Origin: Coemansia sp. RSA 922 | Taxonomy: Eukaryota > Kickxellomycota > Kickxellomycetes > Kickxellales > Kickxellaceae | Assembly: GCA_027577415.1 (NCBI GenBank) | Contig: JANBQS010000288.1 | Span: 1 to 22,585, forward strand | Reading direction: 5' to 3' | DNA: 22,585 bases | In this document: positions 8,360 through 16,928 of the stretch, piece after piece | How the letters are laid out: the number at the start of each line of letters is the position of its first letter | How positions within the stretch are numbered: the first letter of the stretch is position 1 | Program-made: the position numbers and the translations under genes | The notes under the pieces: generated by a model | Told to the model about the DNA's origin: nothing | Databases searched by the model: none | Seen by the model: only the letters and a program-made list of their open reading frames with translations

Positions 8360-11300
8360 CTACGCCCACGCCTGGTTGGTGAGCTTGCGACGGACCATTG
8401 GTCCGCCAAGCAGGCATCCGACTACTAGGGCAAGTGTGGTGACGACCAAGTTAACCTTGCTAAACGACGGCGAGAGCTGATCAAAGGTGCCCGAGGGACT
8501 GGTACGAGTAAAGAACAGGTCGAGGCCATATGAGGCCACCAGCGACGTGCTCTCTAAGTGCGTAGGGGCCGACTTGATATGCGCAATGCCAGCAACGACG
8601 TTGGCATGCGAGAGAACGCGCTTAGGATCTAGCGGCAGCGACGGCATATAGGGCATGAGACCCTCGGCTTGCTCGTCCTTGGTAGGCGACTTTTTGGGGC
8701 GGCGCGGGTCAAACAGCTGGTCAGGCAAGCTGAGCAGCTTTCCAGACGAAAGGCCAAAGAGAACATCGCGAGTAGTAATCTGGCTGCCAGTGCGGGTAAC
8801 GCCCAGTGCTGTGGCGGGCTCTGGTGCCATGAAGGCGGTGGTTATGACGTGGGGCATCTTGAGGTCGAAGCTCGAGAAGGCCTTGCTCTCGTCGCGCGTA
8901 TCGGGCTTGTCGCTCTCGAACATTTCGGCCACAACTGTGACGTAGCCCTTGGACCGCGGCTGAGCGCCCTCAGCGCTGCTACCCTCGGGAGTGCTGTCTT
9001 GCCAGAACTGGTAAATAACGCGGTTCTCAGACTGCGTGGCCAAGAACGGCTGCTTGTCGCCGACGCTGGCAGTCTCATGCACGGCAGAGTACAGCAGGCG
9101 GCCAGAGACGCGGTCGACAAAGTAGATGGCAATGCCGCCAGCAGCGCGGCGCGAGGCCAGGGTGACTAGGTGCGGGTTGATGTACTTGTACAGAACGCTG
9201 CGGTCACCCAAGACACGGCCCAGCAGGGCGGTCGTTTGGGCGCCACGGTACTCGGAGGCAGCGAGCAGCACCTCGCCCTCGGGCAAGTCAAACGCCCACT
9301 CCTGACTCGTCGAAAAGGCAGAGCTCTTGCTCCACGCAGCTAGCTCAGCCTCAGCGGGGCACTCTGCGCGGTAGCCGCTCAATTGCGAACTGCCTGCGAG
9401 CGCGCCCAAGTCGAAGAAAACAGACTCGGGGAGCGCGCAGAATGCCTTTGCAGCGTCAGCTGTAGCTGGCCATATGGCCAATCGAGGCTCAGAGCCACCA
9501 GTGGCCAGGCCAAGCAGCTGCTGCTCCGTGGCCTTTTCAGTGGCGGGTAGCTCGAATACCTTTACGTGGTTAAAGGGCAAGACGTGGATGCTGCCGTCGC
9601 CCAGGATCTCCCCCGTCAAAGCGTCCAGCACAGCAACCACAGCATTGCCATGGGTATTGCGGCCAACAACAGTCAGCAGAGATGGGGTGTTGGTCAGAGG
9701 CTGGCTACGGCGCGTAATAAAGACGCGATCGATAGTCACAGCGGTGCCATTGTCGGCCAAGTAGCGAGTCCAAGAGCGGGCGCCACTCTGAGTGCTCAGA
9801 GCCGCAACCACGCCAGTCGACGTGCCAAAAATAGAAAGCTTGCGGAACCCAAAGTGGTCGCCCTCGGTCAGTGGCGTTGTTGGCACAAGCTCCTCCAGAG
9901 TGGACTGCGAGCTAGAGCCCGGCTCGGCGCTAGAGCCTCCAAAGAGGCCAAAGCCCGAGGCAGGCCAGGCGGCCAGGGACTTTGCCGTCTCGACCCAGCG
10001 CAAAACATACCGGGTTACTGGCGAGGCAAGCACGCTGGGATCGGTCGCCTTGGCTGCATGCTCCGCCGACGATGCGGGGGCAGGAAGATCCAAGAACGTC
10101 ATATCAGTTGCGTGGGTCAGCGACTCGTCGCGGAACCACACTGGCACACTGCTTCCCGGAGCCAGCGCAGCGACGAGGCCTCCGCTGGTCTGAATCAGCA
10201 CGCGTGGCTCGCCGCCAACGTAGTACAGAGAGGCAGCAGTCACCGGCCCATACGTCGCCGCGTCGTAGGCAAGCTCGCCAGAGTGCGTCGGCGTTTTGTT
10301 GCTGCCATAGACGCGCCACGAGACGCCGCCAGAAGTGCGCACAGCGACCACTGCGCGCTCAGCCTGGCTGGCGCCGCTGCTCGGAAGAGTTGCTCCGCCG
10401 CTGCCGGCAATAATGGCATTGTCCGACCGGAATCCAACCACCTTGCGCAGCTCCAGCTTGTCATTGGTATGCGTCATTTCAACAACAACCGTCTTGGCCT
10501 TGTTGTCCCTGGTGTAGCTCAGGGTGAATCTAGGCTTGTCGGCAATCAGTCCGGGGTCGGCATCGACCTCGCCGAGAGTGGATGTAAGCATGTCCAAGGG
10601 CATGAGCTCCGACTGCACTAGCTTGGCGTGGTAGACGTCCCACATCGGCTCCTGCATGCCCAGCCGGTGGATGCTCCAGACGATGTTTTTGTCGTCACGC
10701 CACAAAATGTAGCCTCCGTACTCCTTCGACTCGAGGACCACGCTGGAGCTGCTTCCTAGCGACCGCTCGGTGTTCACATCGTACTGCTGCTTGACACGAC
10801 CGGTCGTTAGGCTGACCTCGACCACATGCAACCTCCGCTTGGGGTGCTTCTTGGTCAGCACAGCATCGCCAATGATATATGCGACGCTGTCCTGGACCAC
10901 CAGCCGCTTGTAGCTGGCGGTGCCGTTGAGGGCCAGCTCCCAAACGGGCTTGCTTGGATTGGGAGCAAGGCGTACTAGCGAGTCGCCAACTATCGCCAGA
11001 ACGTCCTGGCTCTTGCGCAAAAACTCCACTGCTCCACTGTCGGCCTTGTAGCTGGGAGATGGCGGCTGGGAATAGCCCCAAGCAAGAGCGCCGCTTTGCG
11101 CATCCCACACGCGCACATGCGTTTCGTTGCCACCCGAGTGAGTCAGCGCCAAGCTGCCGCGAACCTTGAGTGCGTTGATGCGCTCGGTAGCACCAAAGAG
11201 CTGACGCCAGGCGATTTCTCCGTTATCTGGGTTGAGCGATGCCAGAACGTTACGGTCGGTGATGGTGAGTATGCTGGTTGATCTGTCCTCTTGTGTGTGC

Positions 11301-11452
11301 GGCACGATCAACTTTGGCACGCCTATTTGCGCGCGGTACCAGTCAATTCGCCCAGCCTCATCCGGGAACAGGCCCTGCACTGCTGTGCTAAAGCTTGAAA
11401 CCGCCAGCACGGCTACCAGGGCAGCATGCGTCAGCGAATGGCCGCCCAGCAT
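8360..11452 (-). CDS. EMC1: ER membrane protein complex subunit 1
   Basis: A 1030-residue, single-exon gene. The start at 11452 gives MLGGHSLTHAALVAVLAV, a clear signal peptide ending near residue 25, followed by the EMC1 landmark LFPDEAGRIDWYRAQIGVPK. The frame extends upstream to 11578, but the added residues would precede the signal peptide and are not expected. The lumenal part has the repeating pattern of a beta-propeller (for example TITDRNVLASLNPDNGEIAWRQ). The C-terminal domain (DUF1620 type) includes LPFxxVK-like and VLFGLSSGKLLSLP segments, and a membrane helix around residues 1002-1018 precedes a short basic tail. EMC1 is the large lumenal scaffold of the EMC, which inserts tail-anchored and multi-pass proteins into the ER membrane. 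It is divergent from Wbp1 across 286 bp. Length is close to the human protein (993) and longer than the yeast one. Confidence 0.92.
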   Translation of the reverse strand: MLGGHSLTHAALVAVLAVSSFSTAVQGLFPDEAGRIDWYRAQIGVPKLIVPHTQEDRSTSILTITDRNVLASLNPDNGEIAWRQLFGATERINALKVRGSLALTHSGGNETHVRVWDAQSGALAWGYSQPPSPSYKADSGAVEFLRKSQDVLAIVGDSLVRLAPNPSKPVWELALNGTASYKRLVVQDSVAYIIGDAVLTKKHPKRRLHVVEVSLTTGRVKQQYDVNTERSLGSSSSVVLESKEYGGYILWRDDKNIVWSIHRLGMQEPMWDVYHAKLVQSELMPLDMLTSTLGEVDADPGLIADKPRFTLSYTRDNKAKTVVVEMTHTNDKLELRKVVGFRSDNAIIAGSGGATLPSSGASQAERAVVAVRTSGGVSWRVYGSNKTPTHSGELAYDAATYGPVTAASLYYVGGEPRVLIQTSGGLVAALAPGSSVPVWFRDESLTHATDMTFLDLPAPASSAEHAAKATDPSVLASPVTRYVLRWVETAKSLAAWPASGFGLFGGSSAEPGSSSQSTLEELVPTTPLTEGDHFGFRKLSIFGTSTGVVAALSTQSGARSWTRYLADNGTAVTIDRVFITRRSQPLTNTPSLLTVVGRNTHGNAVVAVLDALTGEILGDGSIHVLPFNHVKVFELPATEKATEQQLLGLATGGSEPRLAIWPATADAAKAFCALPESVFFDLGALAGSSQLSGYRAECPAEAELAAWSKSSAFSTSQEWAFDLPEGEVLLAASEYRGAQTTALLGRVLGDRSVLYKYINPHLVTLASRRAAGGIAIYFVDRVSGRLLYSAVHETASVGDKQPFLATQSENRVIYQFWQDSTPEGSSAEGAQPRSKGYVTVVAEMFESDKPDTRDESKAFSSFDLKMPHVITTAFMAPEPATALGVTRTGSQITTRDVLFGLSSGKLLSLPDQLFDPRRPKKSPTKDEQAEGLMPYMPSLPLDPKRVLSHANVVAGIAHIKSAPTHLESTSLVASYGLDLFFTRTSPSGTFDQLSPSFSKVNLVVTTLALVVGCLLGGPMVRRKLTNQAWA

Positions 11453-11738
11453 TTGACGATATAGTAATAGAATGTAAGAGGCAAATTTCAACCAAAAATA
11501 GGTGTGTGGTGATAGAGAAAGAAGGCAAGAAGATAGTGAGGACCAGGGGTCCAGAAATCCAGCACTTGGACGTGGCAAGCTTCCACTTGCGGTTCGGTGT
11601 GAAAAAAAGCCAAAATGGTCCGATACAATGATTTCGGCTCACCCTGATCCACACTTTGGTTTCTTTCTTCGTTCGTTCGAAACATTACTTTTTTTCCCGT
11701 CGCCTGCACTAATTGTCCATCTAGCATTCAAAGTAAAT
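11453..11738. promoter_or_regulatory. Shared divergent promoter, EMC1 / Wbp1
   Basis: The 286 bp between the ATG codons of EMC1 (-) and Wbp1 (+) must drive both ER genes. A T-rich tract with TTTCTTTCTTCGTTCG and TTACTTTTTTTCCCG at about 11660-11700 lies just upstream of Wbp1. Both open frames extend into this region from non-ATG or upstream codons, but those extensions would precede the signal peptides. I did not find an obvious unfolded-protein-response element. Confidence 0.5.
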
Positions 11739-13085
11739 ATGCGGTTTCTTGCCACTGCCGCAGCGGTGAGCCTGGCATTCAGCGGGGCTTGGCTAGGTGT
11801 TGTCGAGGCAAAGTCGGTGTCTGGCGACCGTGTGCTGGTTCTGGTTCCCAAGGTCGAAGCAGCAAAGCTCTACTCACAGTTTCTAGACTCGCTAACCAGC
11901 CGTGGCTTTGACATATCGGTACGTGCTGCAACAAACACCTCAGTCACACTGCAGGTTGACGGCGTTCGCACATACGACCATGCCGTGGTTTTGTCGCCAG
12001 AGTCCAAAAAGCTCGGTGCCAACCTGTCGGTCCGAGACTTTGTCAGCTTTGTCGACGATGGTGGCAACTTGATTCTCACTGCCTCCAGCGAGCTAAGCGA
12101 GCTTGGCCGCAAGCTGGCTGCGCGCTTTGGCGTTGAGTACGAGAAGCGTGGAACCGCCGCCATTGACCACCTAGCCCATCTGCACGCAATAAATGACACT
12201 AGCGACCACACGCTTGTGGCTGCCAGTCCGCCTAAAACAGCTGCGCCCGTGCTGTCCAAGCAGTTTGCGCTCCCTCAGTCTGACCCGGTCTACTTTAAGG
12301 GCATTGCGCATAAATACGAACCCAGCAACCCCATGCTGATTCCAGTGCTGACTGGGTCGCGCACTACGTACTCGGCTGTAATCGGCTCTGACGCCAATGA
12401 GCGGGCCATATCGCTCAGCGGCAATGCCCTAGGCTTGGTAAGCGTGTTTCAGACGCGCAACAACGCGCGCGTGGCCTTTTCCGGCAGCGCCGCTCTATTT
12501 TCAGACGCGCTGCTGAGCCAAGAAGGCAGCGCCAACAAACAGTTTACCGCTGACATTTCTCAGTGGGTATTGCAAGAGAAGGCTGTTCTCCGCGAAACTG
12601 CCCACCGCCACTACTTGGCCTCGACAGGCGAGCGGCCCGAGCACTATCGTATCAGTAACGAGATTGTATATGAGATTGACCTCTCAGTCTACCACGACGA
12701 CGCCTGGCACCCTTATAATGCCAATGACGTGCAATTTGAGGCTATTATGCTCGACCCCTACATTCGCGCCACGCTCAATAGCACCGAGTCTACAGACCCC
12801 AAGACCACGGCCACGTACCATGGCGATATCAAGCTGCCTGACCGCTACGGCACCTTTACCTTCCGTGTCAACTACAAGCGCACTGGCTACTCTAACGTGG
12901 ATGTCAAGGATACTGTGGGCATTTGGCCTCTACGTCACGACGAGTATCCGCGCTTCCTCTCTGCTGCATACCCGTATTATATCAGCTCGCTTGTAATGGC
13001 GGTTGGCTTTTTAGCCCTATGTGCTGCCTGGATGTGGAGTGCCGAGCCAAAGACCAAGCGAATCGCCAAGCAAAAGTCGAACTAG
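11739..13085 (+). CDS. WBP1: Oligosaccharyltransferase 48-kDa subunit (Wbp1/OST48)
   Basis: A 448-residue subunit of the ER oligosaccharyltransferase, which transfers the lipid-linked glycan to Asn-X-Ser/Thr sites. The start at 11739 yields the signal peptide MRFLATAAAVSLAFSGAWLG; the frame is open further upstream to 11502, but those residues have no family match. Conserved features: RVLVLVPKVEAAKLYSQFLDSL just after the signal, the region YDHAVVLSPESKKLGANLSV then FVDDGGNLILTASSE, and GRPEHYRI-like (GERPEHYRISNEIVYEID) in the C-terminal half. A single membrane helix lies at about 413-434, followed by a 14-residue basic tail ending KQKSN, which fits a K-x-K-x-x dilysine ER-retrieval signal (yeast Wbp1 has KKxx). 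It forms the OST core with Ost2 and Swp1. Identification is secure. Confidence 0.94.
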   Translation: MRFLATAAAVSLAFSGAWLGVVEAKSVSGDRVLVLVPKVEAAKLYSQFLDSLTSRGFDISVRAATNTSVTLQVDGVRTYDHAVVLSPESKKLGANLSVRDFVSFVDDGGNLILTASSELSELGRKLAARFGVEYEKRGTAAIDHLAHLHAINDTSDHTLVAASPPKTAAPVLSKQFALPQSDPVYFKGIAHKYEPSNPMLIPVLTGSRTTYSAVIGSDANERAISLSGNALGLVSVFQTRNNARVAFSGSAALFSDALLSQEGSANKQFTADISQWVLQEKAVLRETAHRHYLASTGERPEHYRISNEIVYEIDLSVYHDDAWHPYNANDVQFEAIMLDPYIRATLNSTESTDPKTTATYHGDIKLPDRYGTFTFRVNYKRTGYSNVDVKDTVGIWPLRHDEYPRFLSAAYPYYISSLVMAVGFLALCAAWMWSAEPKTKRIAKQKSN

Positions 13086-13572
13086 CGGTGGGGGGGTTTT
13101 TTGGGAGAATAATGCTCACTAATAGTAAAATTTACCAACTAGCCTTCGTCTGTCTGCTTTGGCAGTCTTCTTTTTCGGTCTTCGTCAAAGCAATTCTTTG
13201 ATGTGCTTTGACGTGCTTTGAGGCAAAGAACATCACCCGGATGTTCGTCACCACCCATGTCTGGATTGGCTTTAGAAATCCTATTTCAAAGCGAGCAATC
13301 GATCCTTTTCTCGGCCTTGAGCATGCCAGGGACTTGGAGGCGGCAGTCGAGGGGCAAAGCACAGAAAGCCTCGGTCTGCCGCAGGAAAGGTTGGCTGCTA
13401 GCTAGTCCTCCAGTCAACGAGGACGCTTCCTCCCCCTCCTTGCCCGCCTTCAAGAGGTATAAAATTCGCACCCCGCTCCGCCGTTTTTTCTTCTTTTTCG
13501 TTTAACACACATCCACCTCATTCTCTTACATATCCTACATTTGCCACTACCACATAGTGATTATATTGACCA
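13086..13572. other. Intergenic region and promoter of orphan gene
   Basis: This 487-bp stretch holds no gene I can support. It starts just after Wbp1 with a G/T run (about 13087-13102) that may help 3'-end formation. Around 13195-13230 there are repeated TGCTTTGA/ACGTGCTTTGA units. A TATA box at 13458-13464 lies 109 bp before the orphan's ATG and is followed by a pyrimidine-rich tract (TTTTTTCTTCTTTTTCG), a standard fungal core promoter pattern. Confidence 0.55.
13458..13464 (+). promoter_or_regulatory. TATA box upstream of orphan gene
   Basis: Exact TATAAAA, followed about 25-40 bases later by a pyrimidine tract and an ATCCACCTCATTCTC leader, which gives a plausible start of transcription 60-80 bases before the ATG at 13573. 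It is the clearest TATA element in the window and supports expression of the orphan. Confidence 0.6.
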
Positions 13573-13935
13573 ATGCCCATCTCAGTAGACAATACCACCC
13601 TTTTTGATGATAAAGCTCTATTTGAGGGCAAAACGGTTCAGCCTAGCGGGAAGGAACTACTAATCGTAGTGGAAGGCACGGATGATTTATTCAGGATAGT
13701 TTGTCCAATTGTAGGGGGGATGGATATGTTGACTATTGAAAATCTCGAGGAACATTTATATAATCTAGTTGTCGACTCTGGTAATGGCCTGAGTTATGAA
13801 AAACGTCTAGAAGCTTTCGACGAGAATACCAATGAAAGGTTCACTGATGTGTTGGTCAACTATAAGCATAATCCATTGAAAGTGCGTTGTGTAGATGGCG
13901 TCTACTACTACTGCATCGCTGTCAGATCTCGCTAA
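13573..13935 (+). CDS. Orphan 120-residue protein, A+T-rich codons
   Basis: I do not recognise this family. It is a complete single-exon frame from ATG to TAA preceded by a good TATA box. The product begins MPISVDNTTLFDDKALFEGK, has a hydrophobic core segment (KELLIVVEGTDDLFRIVCPI, residues about 28-47) and ends with VDGVYYYCIAVRSR. No signal peptide or membrane segment is seen; the mix of short hydrophobic strands and acidic turns suggests a small soluble alpha/beta protein. By hand count the gene is about 42% G+C, whereas a sampled 120-bp stretch of the adjacent Wbp1 gene is near 60%. It uses codons such as TTA, ATA and GTA that its neighbours avoid. This could mean recent acquisition, a fast-evolving lineage-specific gene or low expression. 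It converges on the BAR-SH3 gene with 115 bp between stops. Confidence 0.6.
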   Translation: MPISVDNTTLFDDKALFEGKTVQPSGKELLIVVEGTDDLFRIVCPIVGGMDMLTIENLEEHLYNLVVDSGNGLSYEKRLEAFDENTNERFTDVLVNYKHNPLKVRCVDGVYYYCIAVRSR

Positions 13936-14050
13936 CGGTATATAATATACTGTGAGCTGCCAGTAGTCGTTGGCCTTTCAACAATCATATTGAAATAGAC
14001 ATTTTCTAGTTGTAAAATTGTTAAACAAATATAGAATCTTTATAGAAAAC

Positions 14051-16156
14051 TTAGTGGTTGTGGAAGCAGTTTGTACACCCGCTCCCCTTGAACACATTCT
14101 GCGAGTAGTCATTGCAGCCACACGCACACTGCTTAGCTGCAGTTGCGGGTGGTGCATTACTAGCCGTGCGCTGGTGCGACGGGTTTGGCGATGCTCGTAT
14201 GTCGTCTGGAGTCGTCTGCGATCGATGAGCTGTAGGGGGCTTGAAAGCGCCTTGGAACGAGCCGCTGCGCTGGTGTGTACTGGGAGATGTAGCTGCCTTG
14301 GAAGGAATTGGTGGCGGCACATCCGACTCTTCGCAGTCCTCAGTGTAGTTGGCAGGGAAGAGTCCAACATTTCCGGTCTGAGCGCCAGCAGCAGAGTGCA
14401 CTAGCTTGCCATGCCACCAGCCGTCATCGATGCGATCAGTGACCTCGACAATGTCGCCCTTGTCCATGGGAAGTTCTCCTTCATCGTCGGCGCTAAACTT
14501 GTAAATAGTTTTGCGCAACACCCTCCGTGGAGCGCGCTGTGGCATGGGTGGCGCCGGTGCGTGGCGGCGCGGAGCAACTGGCGGAGGAGGAGCTCTCCTG
14601 CCAGTAGAGCCTATGTCGCTTTGCACCCGGGCCAGCTGGGGGATTTGGCGGGCAGACCCTTGAGGCAGAGCCATGCTTCCCTCTAGCGCGCCAGTGTCAA
14701 CAGTGCTATCGACGCCATGGGCGTAGTTATACTGGGCCTGAGCGTCATCGCTAATGTCGCTGTACTGGCTACCACTGCCATTGCGATAGTGCTGCGTCGT
14801 GCCATGCTGAGACATGGTGCGTGCAACGGGGTTGGTAGGCGGAATGCCAAATGGAATGGGGTGACGCGCAGAGCCCGTGGCATCGTTAGTTCTCAATGCC
14901 ATACCCGATCGCCGAGATCCCAGCGAGCCGCCAATTGGGTTGCGCTCGGCAGCAGGAGTGCGCTTAGCCTTTAGACACTCGTCAAGGGTGCCGCGCAGGC
15001 GATCCAGTTGCTCAAAACAATTCTTGTGGTAAGCCAACTGTGCCTCATAAAAGCCAAATAGGTCCAACAAATAGTCCTGCTCAGAGTCTTGCATCTGCAT
15101 CATGCGACGAGCCATGTCATCGTAGTTGTCCTCATAGCGCACTTGCGCAGTACGCAGTTCGTCCTCGAGAGCCACGCTGTCCTTGCGCGACTTTTGGTAC
15201 TTGGCGAGCTTTGAATCATAGTCGCTGCGACGTGATTCAAGCTTCTTTTGAAGCGAAACGTACTCCTTAAAGTCATCCATTGCGCGCTGCAGGCTTGACA
15301 ACCAACCCTCCTTGACTTTGTTGACAAATTGAAGCTGCAGATCATTCATGCGCTCTTCGGTCTGCCCCAGTTGCTCCAATGCGCGTCCTAATATCCCAAA
15401 AATAAAACATACGATCCGATACGGGTTGAGCAACGATATGCCAGTTAGTAATATAGATACAGGGACAAGTACAGTTTGTGGAGAGAGTGGGGTTGAAGTA
15501 TACCGACAGAGTGGTAGTTAATGATAGTACACGAGGACAAGTGGGCACTGAGGATGGCAGCGCAGTAGAGCGGTTAATATCGCCACTCTCGCCATTGCGT
15601 CCCTGTGTGTGGCAGGTGCAAATAAACAACAGAGCAACCAAGGAGGCTATTATAGAACATGGAGGTCGAACATTCCAAACAAGCACCTGTGCATACACAC
15701 ACATAAAGAATGCACGCATTGCTTTGTGCCAAAGGGAGTGACAATGAGTACTTACCATAGTTAGAGTCTCTAGGCAGACTGACACCCAGATGGACCATCG
15801 ATGAGCCAAGGTTCTCGAGCAAGTAAAGCTTTTGCTTCGAGTTATCGGTGGCGTCCTTTTTCTTTAGCAGCTGGGTGGTGTACAGTATCAGCGCTGCCTG
15901 AGTGCTTTCGGTACCAGAGTGCCTGCTGTCGGTTTCAAGCTGCAGGTCCTTAAACTCATCGCTGACGTCGGTCTTGTTGCCCGAATCACGACCCAGAAGC
16001 TCGCCAGTCCGCTACAAACACGAGTGTCAAAAGAGAGTATGCGAGTTAGCAACACAGGGAATGGTTCGTGTGTCATGGTGGTGCGTGACATCCAACAGCT
16101 CAAAGATACGTTACCTGACCAAGCTTTCCAATCCCACGCTTTAAAGTGGCTGCCAT
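14051..16156 (-). CDS. BAR-SH3 protein, endophilin-like, three exons
   Basis: Exons 16156-16115, 16011-15756 and 15387-14051 give 544 residues, with every junction in phase. The BAR domain covers about residues 1-240: MAATLKRGIGKLGQ in exon 1, LQLETDSRHSGTESTQAAL in exon 2, and heptad-rich QLQFVNKVKEGW onwards in exon 3, ending FYEAQLAYHKNCFEQLDRL. A Ser/Gly/Asn-rich linker leads to a proline-rich segment (about 363-388, APPPPVAPRR and APAPPMPQR). An SH3 domain follows at about 391-448 (TIYKFSADDEGEL, DDGWWHGKL, GLFPANY). The extreme C-terminus (520-544) is a Cys/His-rich tail, CACGC then CTNCFHNH. BAR-SH3 proteins of this type (endophilin, yeast Rvs167, S. pombe Hob1) bend membranes and recruit actin and endocytic partners through SH3. 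The exact subfamily is uncertain because of the tail. Confidence 0.85.
15388..15755 (-). other. Long intron in BAR-SH3 gene
   Basis: A 368-nt intron, the longest in the window. It begins GTAAGTAC and ends GATATTAG, with a perfect TACTAAC branch site at 15450-15444, about 56 nt before the acceptor. It splits a Gly codon (G then GA), so the join SNYG-RALEQLGQ is in frame. Short GTGCAT/ATGCAC inverted repeats occur in it, but no snoRNA boxes are convincing. Confidence 0.8.
16012..16114 (-). other. Intron 1 of BAR-SH3 gene
   Basis: A 103-nt intron that begins GTAACG and ends TTTGTAG, with a GCTAAC branch site at 16050-16045, about 33 nt before the acceptor. It lies between codons, so exon 1 contributes only MAATLKRGIGKLGQ. 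Confidence 0.8.
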
Positions 16157-16928
16157 AGCTAGAGTTCAAAAAAAATACAAAAAGTGGTTATAATAGAAAA
16201 ATGTTGCTTAGAGCAGAAGAGGTGAGAGAGCTGGGTGATACGATGGTAGTCAAAAGAAGAAATAATTAAAAATAGACGTGTATGTTTTTGCTGTATTGTG
16301 CGTTCAAGACCGAAAGAAAGAGATAAAGAACGGCGGGAAAGAACGCTGACACAAAAGAAGAAAGACACGAAGGCAAAAGAGGAAAGAGAGTGAGACCATA
16401 GGTGAGCGCCCCTGTGTGTCCGTCCCGCGTTGCCCCTCCCCTTCTCCAGACAAATGCACGCGGAGCACCGAGTCATATTGGAGAAAGGTCCCATGCGACA
16501 CGTTCTTCTGTCTAATAACGAGTTTTGTTGTAGCCTGAGGGGACATGATTGAGAAATTTATGCTGCTTATCGCCGGGCAGTTGCTGCTGCTGTTCCCAGT
16601 GCAATTGCCTAGACACAGAGAGGTACAATGGCAGCAGCCGCCAAGTGGCTTGGCTAACGTAGGCACATCGGCGCTATTGTCCAGCTAGTCCCCATCCTCT
16701 CGCCCTTAGTGTACACGCATGCTTAACGCAAGACAGCAATGCACGCACGGGTGAGTGTGTCGGAGTATCTGCCTGCTGGGACTAGGAAATGCGGGACCGG
16801 GAGATCTACCTGCCTTTGATCTGCGGACTGCAGCATGGTCAGGTAGTATCCGTGATGCAGCTACTAATGGATAGGCGCTGCTCGGGTAGAATAGTGATAC
16901 TACAAAAATGAATAAAGTTAAAAAGGTT
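16157..16928. other. Intergenic region between BAR-SH3 and Sit4
   Basis: This 772-bp region lies upstream of the BAR-SH3 gene and downstream of the Sit4 gene, both on the minus strand. The part nearest the BAR start is pyrimidine-rich on the minus strand (for example about 16300-16400), as in a fungal promoter. A CCAAT sequence, followed by a TGACTC core, lies on the minus strand near 16470-16481, about 320 bp upstream of the BAR ATG. The minus-strand frames of 111 and 120 codons here are low-complexity Ser/Phe/Arg products and are not called. No tRNA or transposon is seen. Confidence 0.5.

Noticed and set aside
7744..8409. 221-codon minus-strand frame rich in Leu and Val, looking like membrane helices
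   Set aside because: It is the reverse complement of the Lys/Glu/Asp-rich Ltv1 tail. GAG/AAG codons read backward as CTC/CTT, so the hydrophobicity is an artefact.
9566..10621. 351-codon open frame on the + strand
   Set aside because: It is antisense to EMC1. The product is Arg/Ala/Gln/Ser-rich without domains, as expected of a shadow frame of a G+C-rich gene.
11502..11738. 79-residue N-terminal extension of the Wbp1 frame
   Set aside because: A signal peptide begins exactly at the ATG at 11739. The extension would bury it and overlaps the divergent promoter.
16304..16666. 120-codon minus-strand frame between BAR-SH3 and Sit4
   Set aside because: Low-complexity Phe/Ser/Leu product from the pyrimidine-rich promoter tract.
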